DNA of 10,452 nt from Spirochaetaceae bacterium (lineage in GTDB: Bacteria > Spirochaetota > Spirochaetia > Treponematales > Breznakiellaceae), in the NCBI GenBank assembly GCA_031290205.1, contig JAITNZ010000031.1:1-10452 (forward strand), given 5' to 3'. The position numbers and the translations under genes were made by a program. The notes beneath the pieces were generated by a model. The model ran no database searches, was not told the DNA's origin, and worked only from the letters and a program-made list of their open reading frames with translations. Shown here one piece after another: positions 6,409-10,452 of the stretch (position 1 is the stretch's first letter; each line of letters begins with the position of its first letter).

Positions 6409-7530
6409 ATATATAATAGTTCTTTTAATAATGCTTTCATCGACGGTAATTAAGACGCCTAACATTTCTTTTTTATATGCCGCCTGACGTTCTATCCAAT
6501 TTCCCTGTGCATCAAATTGGTATTGATAATCAATATATACTGTACCCTCTGCACTGCTGATTGTTTCGCGCACAGGGATATGTCTTTCATCATACTGAAT
6601 ATTTTTTTCCCCGTATTTTGTATCATCGGTGTTGGCGCTCTGTTTTTCCCAATAGCGCACCCCGTTGTGGTTATAGAGAGCATCGTATTCAGTATCAGGC
6701 AAAATCATTTTTGTGATGTCTCCCCTGCTGTCGTAATAAATCAGCGTAACGTTTGATTCTTCACTGCTCCGTTTTTCAATGCTGATATAATTAGAGTGTT
6801 CATCACTACTAAAATGAATGCGGTAGAGAAAGAGTAACGCGCCGTCCTCTGAAAAATAGGTTTCGATAATTTCGTTATTTGAATAGGCAAACGACACGAA
6901 GTAATATGCATCATCCTCGTGTATCCGCACAATCTGCGGACTCGGATTGCTTCCTAGTAAATCGGAAGGTTCAGCACGGGACTGCCCAAAGGCAACCTCA
7001 ATTCGTTTGTCGCTATCGCCCTCAGCAGTGGTATCACCACTAGGAGTAACAGCGGCAATGCCCCCAGCATTGCCCTCAGTATTATCATCTTCATGCTCGC
7101 TCTCATGCTCATCATCATCATCATCATTGGTATTACTATCGTGTATAGTTATAGTGAAGCCCGAAATAGTATTTCCCGTATCGAACAGCACTTCAACGGT
7201 GTAAACGGCGCCGTTGTAAAAAAATGGAAATGTGTTCAGGCTGCCGTCTGGATTCTTTGACAACCGATATTCAGCCTCATCGATGGTGAGTGTTATTTCG
7301 CTATACCCCCCCCCATGCAGGACGCTGAACGCATCAGGGGGGATAGTCGGCTTCCAATCAGGCGAAAAGCGCACATTTTCATCGAGCGCCGCGCGGTAGA
7401 ACAGTGAGAGGGGGGGAAGCGTTAAACCCATGCCAGATGCCGACGCCGATTCCGTTTCGGTATCTTCAGCATAGAGCAGGGCTGCGGCGAATAGCAGGAA
7501 GATGAGCGCGCTATGCCGGTTTGCGCACAC
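6400..7530 (-). CDS. Exported acidic protein with YD/RHS-like C-terminal segments and a G9 tract
   Basis: Function unknown. Taking the GTG at 7530 as start, the protein has 376 residues and begins with a typical signal peptide (hydrophobic ALIFLLFAAALLYA, cut near A21). The frame is open to 7617, but a start there would bury the signal peptide behind 29 residues and overlap the upstream gene by 107 bases. The middle has an acidic low-complexity stretch (about 134-150, with five Asp from an ATC-repeat tract). The C-terminal half has Tyr/Asp/Gly-rich units such as YYDSRGDITKM and YQFDAQGNWIERQ that resemble degenerate YD (RHS-type) repeats, as seen in surface and periplasmic proteins. A 9-G run in the coding strand (7306-7314) encodes three glycines. 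The start overlaps the end of the upstream TPR gene by 20 bases, implying coupling. Likely periplasmic or outer-membrane associated; no lipobox was seen. Confidence 0.7.
   Translation of the reverse strand: MCANRHSALIFLLFAAALLYAEDTETESASASGMGLTLPPLSLFYRAALDENVRFSPDWKPTIPPDAFSVLHGGGYSEITLTIDEAEYRLSKNPDGSLNTFPFFYNGAVYTVEVLFDTGNTISGFTITIHDSNTNDDDDDEHESEHEDDNTEGNAGGIAAVTPSGDTTAEGDSDKRIEVAFGQSRAEPSDLLGSNPSPQIVRIHEDDAYYFVSFAYSNNEIIETYFSEDGALLFLYRIHFSSDEHSNYISIEKRSSEESNVTLIYYDSRGDITKMILPDTEYDALYNHNGVRYWEKQSANTDDTKYGEKNIQYDERHIPVRETISSAEGTVYIDYQYQFDAQGNWIERQAAYKKEMLGVLITVDESIIKRTIIYPP
7306..7314 (-). repeat. Homopolymeric G9 tract in coding sequence
   Basis: Nine consecutive C on the plus strand (nine G in the coding strand) encode Gly-Gly-Gly near residues 73-75 of the exported protein. 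The frame is intact at this length. A gain or loss of one base would shift the frame and truncate the protein. A C7 run in the coding strand of the same gene lies at 7410-7416. Confidence 0.9.
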
Positions 7531-8179
7531 GGTCCAATGCTTCTGTCGCTCTGGTATCAGCAGGATTGATACGGAGCGCCCGCTCGAATGCTTCCGCCGC
7601 ATACATTTTATCGCCAAGCGCTTCCCGCGCTAAACCAAGCCTGAACCACCAGAGCGCCATGCCCGGCTCAAGGCGCACCGCCGTGGTGTAAGCAATATCA
7701 GCATAATGAAACTTTCGTTGCACACGATAAATCTCGCCGATAAAGAAATAGGCGGTGGAACTGCGGTCGCCAGGTTGCGCGGTATTGGTATAACGCTCCA
7801 TGTTTTTGAGCGACTCATTATAATTTTCAAGATAGAAATACGCCTCGCCCATCGTTTCGATGACGCGGTAATCACTCTGAATCCGCAGCGCCCGCTGCCC
7901 CCAGCGGATAACCTCGGCATATTTTTTCTGCCGCTGAAGCGCCCACGTTAAAACGGCATAGCTATCCGATGTCGCCTGATTCCCGTTAATTTCATCTTGA
8001 CAAATCCTAATTGCTTCGTCGTAATTTGCATTTGCTTCCGACTCTCGCCCGCGCGTCTCGAAATCTCTACCCGCACGATACTTCGCCAGCGCATCGGGTT
8101 TTTCTTGCGCCCATATCGGGGACACAGCCGTCCAAGCGCTTAATGAAAAAAATAAAAAAACGATAGTAATTTGTTTCAT
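7511..8179 (-). CDS. Exported TPR-repeat protein
   Basis: This 222-residue protein has an N-terminal signal peptide (ITIVFLFFSLSAWTAVSPIWA, cut near residue 24) and then about five tetratricopeptide repeats filling the rest (roughly 26-60, 70-104, 105-139, 140-174 and 175-208). The last is the clearest: MALWWFRLGLAREALGDKMY followed by AAEAFERALRINPAD. TPR helices bind other proteins, so it is probably a periplasmic or outer-membrane-facing adaptor; there is no lipobox cysteine. Its ATG overlaps the stop of the acyl-CoA ligase gene (ATGA, 8176-8179), and its own end overlaps the start of the next exported protein by 20 bases. This tight packing suggests that the three proteins are made together. 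The partner is unknown. Confidence 0.85.
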   Translation of the reverse strand: MKQITIVFLFFSLSAWTAVSPIWAQEKPDALAKYRAGRDFETRGRESEANANYDEAIRICQDEINGNQATSDSYAVLTWALQRQKKYAEVIRWGQRALRIQSDYRVIETMGEAYFYLENYNESLKNMERYTNTAQPGDRSSTAYFFIGEIYRVQRKFHYADIAYTTAVRLEPGMALWWFRLGLAREALGDKMYAAEAFERALRINPADTRATEALDRVRKPA

Positions 8180-9942
8180 TCTTCAATTATCGGCGTTTTA
8201 GCGGGATCTTCATAATCTTTATATAAAAACCGGCGAATCTTTTTTTGCGCGTTTTTTTCAAACTCATGGTCCCGAAGCATAAAGCCGGAAATTTTTTTGT
8301 AAGCAGGAAGCGCCCGGTTTACCCGCTCAATTTCTTTTTTCACGAGTTGGTAGACGAATGCTGATGTAGCAGCGCCCTCAGCATAATCTTCCTTCAGCGC
8401 CTCGTGGTGAGGATATATCACGGCGAACACCGCCTCGCCCGCCTCGTCTTCCCGCCTGCCTAGAACGAGGATTTCGCCTATCACCCGCGAGCCGTGAAAG
8501 TGCGCCTCAATCTCTTCAGGATAAATATTTTTCCCTCCCGACGAGACAATGAGGTTCTTTTTTCGCCCGTTGATAAAAATAAAGCCCTTTTGATCGATGT
8601 AACCGAGATCGCCGGTTTTGAGAAACCCCTCCGCAGTGAACATTTCCGCTGTCTCTTGCGGTTTTTCATAATAGCCGAGCATCAAAGACGGCGATTTGAC
8701 GATAATTTCGCCGCTTTCACCCACAGCCAGCTCTTTCGTATCATCATTTTGGTCGACAATTCTGACATCAGTGAACCGGACGGGAAGCCCCACAGAATAA
8801 TTGTTTTTCTTTTCAGGGCTGCTCACACTAATCAGCGGGCTGTTTTCGCTCATCCCATAGCCATGCACGATGTTAAAACCCAGCGAATCAAAAAAATCCG
8901 CCGTCTTAGGATTGAGCGCCCCCCCTCCGGCAACCATGATGTTTATCGATTCGAGCCCCGCTTTTTTTCGCAGGAAGCGAAACACCTTCCTGCCAAAATC
9001 AGGATTCCCCTGCTTTGCCTTGGACAGTGCAATGGCGCGCAGGACATCCAGCGGCAAACGGACAAAAAACGGCAGTGCGTTATATTTTGATTCGATTGCC
9101 GCCATGAATTTATCATAGAGCAGGGGAACCGCGATGAGGAAGGTGCCGTGCCCGTCGCGAATGTCATCGACGACTACCGGACCTGCGAGCCGTTCGACAA
9201 CAATCGTCGGTATCCCGCAACTGAACGGCGCAAAAAAAGAGCAGGTCGTAGGATAGGTATGATGAAGGGGCAGCACATTGATGAACGTGTCCTCCAAACG
9301 GGGCTTTAACATGACGATGGCGGCGCTTGCATTGGCAATGATGCCCCGGTGCCGTAGCATAACCCCCTTGGCAAATCCCGTGGTGCCCGAAGTAAATACG
9401 ATGGAACAAGGATCGTCCCCCGTAAGCGCGTCAGCCGTCGGGATTTTTTGCCCCTGCCCCGAAGCATCCCGTCCAAAGTTTTCAAAACCCTCCCCGCTAA
9501 TTGGCGTAACAAGCGCAAGCTCTGTGCTGCGGACGGCGGCGGCAAAGCTAGCCTTGCGGCTGGAAAAAAACCCCGCCCTCGATTTGGTAAACTTGATAAT
9601 ATTGAGACATTCCTCTTCCGAAATGAAAAAATCCACCGGCACAATCACGCAGCCGGCAATGACGGCGCCCATCCACACCGCCATCCATTCAGGACGGTTT
9701 TCAGCCCAAAGCACCACGCGGTCGCCCTTGCGCAGCCCCGCCGCAAGCAGCCCCCGCGCAATGCGCCGACACGTATCTATGAAGCGCCGATACGTCCACA
9801 CGGTGAATGCTTTCTGCTTGCCCCCCCGAAAGAGGATAGCCGGCTTTTCGGCAAATGCCTCCCGCGCATCAAGCCATTCAATAAAATTTTGATACGGCAT
9901 ATCATACTGTGGCTGCACGACAGGAGTTTTTGAAATGGACAT
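8176..9942 (-). CDS. Long-chain acyl-CoA synthetase-like AMP-forming ligase
   Basis: This 588-residue enzyme belongs to the ANL superfamily. It activates a carboxylic acid, most likely a fatty acid, to an acyl-adenylate and then a CoA (or carrier protein) thioester. The full motif set is present: the P-loop IVFTSGTTGFAKGVM (181-195), LPLHHTYP (224-231), AGGGALNP (338-345), HGYGMSENSP (360-369), LKTGDLGYID (441-450), GRKKNLIVSSGGKNIYPEEI (459-478), and a C-terminal NAQKKIRR with the likely catalytic Lys568. Length and motifs fit the long-chain (FadD/FAA) branch. The start ATG at 9942 has no good ribosome site; the second Met (residue 15) is a weaker alternative. It is first in a minus-strand cluster with two exported proteins, and the structured element at 10038-10210 lies upstream. 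In spirochaetes such enzymes activate host or environmental fatty acids; the true substrate is unknown. Confidence 0.92.
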   Translation of the reverse strand: MSISKTPVVQPQYDMPYQNFIEWLDAREAFAEKPAILFRGGKQKAFTVWTYRRFIDTCRRIARGLLAAGLRKGDRVVLWAENRPEWMAVWMGAVIAGCVIVPVDFFISEEECLNIIKFTKSRAGFFSSRKASFAAAVRSTELALVTPISGEGFENFGRDASGQGQKIPTADALTGDDPCSIVFTSGTTGFAKGVMLRHRGIIANASAAIVMLKPRLEDTFINVLPLHHTYPTTCSFFAPFSCGIPTIVVERLAGPVVVDDIRDGHGTFLIAVPLLYDKFMAAIESKYNALPFFVRLPLDVLRAIALSKAKQGNPDFGRKVFRFLRKKAGLESINIMVAGGGALNPKTADFFDSLGFNIVHGYGMSENSPLISVSSPEKKNNYSVGLPVRFTDVRIVDQNDDTKELAVGESGEIIVKSPSLMLGYYEKPQETAEMFTAEGFLKTGDLGYIDQKGFIFINGRKKNLIVSSGGKNIYPEEIEAHFHGSRVIGEILVLGRREDEAGEAVFAVIYPHHEALKEDYAEGAATSAFVYQLVKKEIERVNRALPAYKKISGFMLRDHEFEKNAQKKIRRFLYKDYEDPAKTPIIEE

Positions 9943-10014
9943 ACTGAAGTGTAATAATAAAAACGCAAAAAAGTCTACAGTCGGTGCCCCTCAGCAACTC
10001 CCGCACTTGAGCTG

Positions 10015-10036
10015 CCCCGCGATTTTAATCGCGGGG
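10015..10036. repeat. Perfect palindromic hairpin
   Basis: CCCCGCGATT and AATCGCGGGG form a perfect 10-bp inverted repeat around a TT centre (practically 8-9 bp with a small loop). It has no T-run on either side, so it is a poor terminator. It ends one base before the long inverted repeat at 10038 and looks like a dispersed intergenic palindrome. Confidence 0.85.
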
Positions 10037-10037
10037 A

Positions 10038-10210
10038 CGGGCGGGGCAGGGAAGGCTCATCAGAAAACAGGCGCCCATTTCCTAAGCAAGTACGTTTTCT
10101 TGTCGGATGCTTTTTCTGCCACTTAGGAAAAGCATTACCCAATGTCGGCAGTAGCCGACTAAAGTTTTTTACCAGCGAATTTTTCTGATGAACCTTCCCC
10201 GCCCCGCCCG
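10038..10210 (-). other. 173-base element closed by a 30-bp inverted repeat (MITE-like or structured RNA)
   Basis: Arms 10038-10067 and 10181-10210 match at 28 of 30 positions. The mismatches, 10048/10200 and 10056/10192, are A-C type on the plus strand but G-U pairs on the minus strand, so a minus-strand RNA could pair along all 30 positions. Inside lie a perfect 6-bp hairpin GTCGGC-AGTA-GCCGAC (10144-10159), a 9-bp helix TTTCCTAAG/CTTAGGAAA (10078-10086 with 10122-10130), and a competing 8-bp helix ATGCTTTT/AAAAGCAT (10107-10114 with 10128-10135). No protein is encoded. GC-rich arms around an AT-richer core suit a small non-autonomous transposon with terminal inverted repeats, but no target duplication is evident. 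A regulatory RNA upstream of the acyl-CoA ligase is the alternative. Strand is assigned only from the G-U argument. Confidence 0.6.
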
Positions 10211-10294
10211 CTAACGTTTAGGATTTTCTCTACAACAGCCCAAGTGGTGAGGGCTTTTCGGACGAAGGGGGGATTAGGGAGCGAGTAGGGGAGG

Positions 10295-10334
10295 AGGGGG
10301 AAGTCTCCCCCTACGCGCGCACTGCGTTGCGCGC
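10295..10334. repeat. Two adjacent hairpins
   Basis: AGGGGGA/TCCCCCT (10295-10301 with 10306-10312) closes a 4-base loop, and GCGCGCA/TGCGCGC (10315-10321 with 10328-10334) closes a 6-base loop; both stems are perfect. A relative of the first, in inverted orientation, is seen near 73-94. Confidence 0.75.
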
Positions 10335-10345
10335 TACCCCGCCCA

Positions 10346-10387
10346 ATGAACGCGCCCGTAAGGGCGTTGTTGCGGTTAATCGTTCAT
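10346..10387. repeat. Nested stem-loop
   Basis: ATGAACG (10346-10352) pairs perfectly with CGTTCAT (10381-10387). Inside it, CGCCC-GTAA-GGGCG (10353-10366) forms a 5-bp hairpin stacked directly on the outer stem, leaving a 14-base bulge on the 3' side. GTTGTT in that bulge can also pair with AACAAC at 10400-10405, giving a possible pseudoknot. Confidence 0.6.
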
Positions 10388-10423
10388 GGCGTGGCGCAGA
10401 ACAACCCAACACTGACGTTAATG

Positions 10424-10447
10424 CAGGTTCACCTTTAGGTGAGCCTG
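10424..10447 (+). repeat. 11-bp hairpin at window end
   Basis: CAGGTTCACCT pairs with AGGTGAGCCTG around TT. The single mismatch is a U-G wobble on the plus strand. Neither strand shows a downstream T-run within the window, so a terminator role is not supported. Confidence 0.6.
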
Positions 10448-10452
10448 TGCGC

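Larger units (their letters stand above)
9943..10452. other. Gene-free, structure-rich intergenic region
   Basis: No open frame here looks like a gene. The stretch upstream of the acyl-CoA ligase (9943-10014) shows no convincing promoter; a TATTAT-like box lies near 9950 but lacks a properly spaced -35. The rest is filled by hairpins and a long inverted repeat, listed separately. GCCC/GGGC followed by TTTT near 10237-10258 could be a weak plus-strand terminator. Confidence 0.6.

Noticed and set aside
7111..7126. ATC trinucleotide run as a phase-variable tract
   Set aside because: Unit changes would be in frame and only alter the number of Asp residues in an acidic linker.
7531..7617. Upstream extension of the exported-protein frame to 7617
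   Set aside because: It would put 29 charged residues before the signal peptide and overlap the TPR gene by 107 bases.
9278..9892. Plus-strand open frame of 204 codons
   Set aside because: Antisense to the acyl-CoA ligase, which carries all family motifs.
10181..10200. CTGATGA in the inverted-repeat arm, as in a hammerhead ribozyme core
   Set aside because: No suitably placed GAAA after a stem II and no three-way junction; the motif occurs in both arms simply because they are complementary.
10341..10427. Possible integron attC site (ACCCAAC resembles RYYYAAC)
   Set aside because: No matching GTTRRRY core at the right place and no cassette or integrase gene in view.

Overview
The window most likely comes from a treponeme-like spirochaete. 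It holds a flagellar sigma factor of the FliA/WhiG type followed at once by a FapA (DUF342) protein and two small proteins that look spirochaete-specific. As I recall it, this order matches the T. pallidum TP0710-TP0706 neighbourhood downstream of flhF/flhG. That assignment rests on memory of gene order and sequence style, not on a search.

Layout: 1-204 is non-coding and repeat-rich. 205-5397 is one plus-strand run of six genes with very short gaps: a two-pass membrane protein with an acidic tail, fliA, fapA with an N-terminal Jag_N-like domain, a small hydrophilic protein, a single-pass membrane coiled-coil protein, and a TRAM-less Fe-S (uracil-5)-methyltransferase. 5398-5503 is the gap between convergent genes and carries a 10-bp-periodic inverted repeat.

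5504-9942 is a minus-strand run. In transcription order it encodes a long-chain acyl-CoA synthetase-like ligase, an exported TPR protein (4-base overlap), an exported acidic protein with a 9-G homopolymer in its coding strand (20-base overlap), and, after a 125-base gap, a folK gene with an extra N-terminal domain of about 90 residues.

9943-10452 has no convincing gene but is dense in secondary structure. The most striking element is a 173-base unit at 10038-10210, closed by a 30-bp inverted repeat (28/30 matched). Both mismatches become G-U pairs if the minus strand is transcribed. Next to it lie a perfect 10-bp palindromic hairpin (10015-10036) and a chain of hairpins (10295-10447). It could be a small non-autonomous mobile element (MITE-like) or a structured non-coding RNA; the sequence alone does not decide.

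How the genes fit together: the first half is a motility regulation and assembly cluster with an rRNA/tRNA modification gene at its end. The second half couples fatty-acid activation with two exported proteins of unknown role, then a folate-biosynthesis gene.
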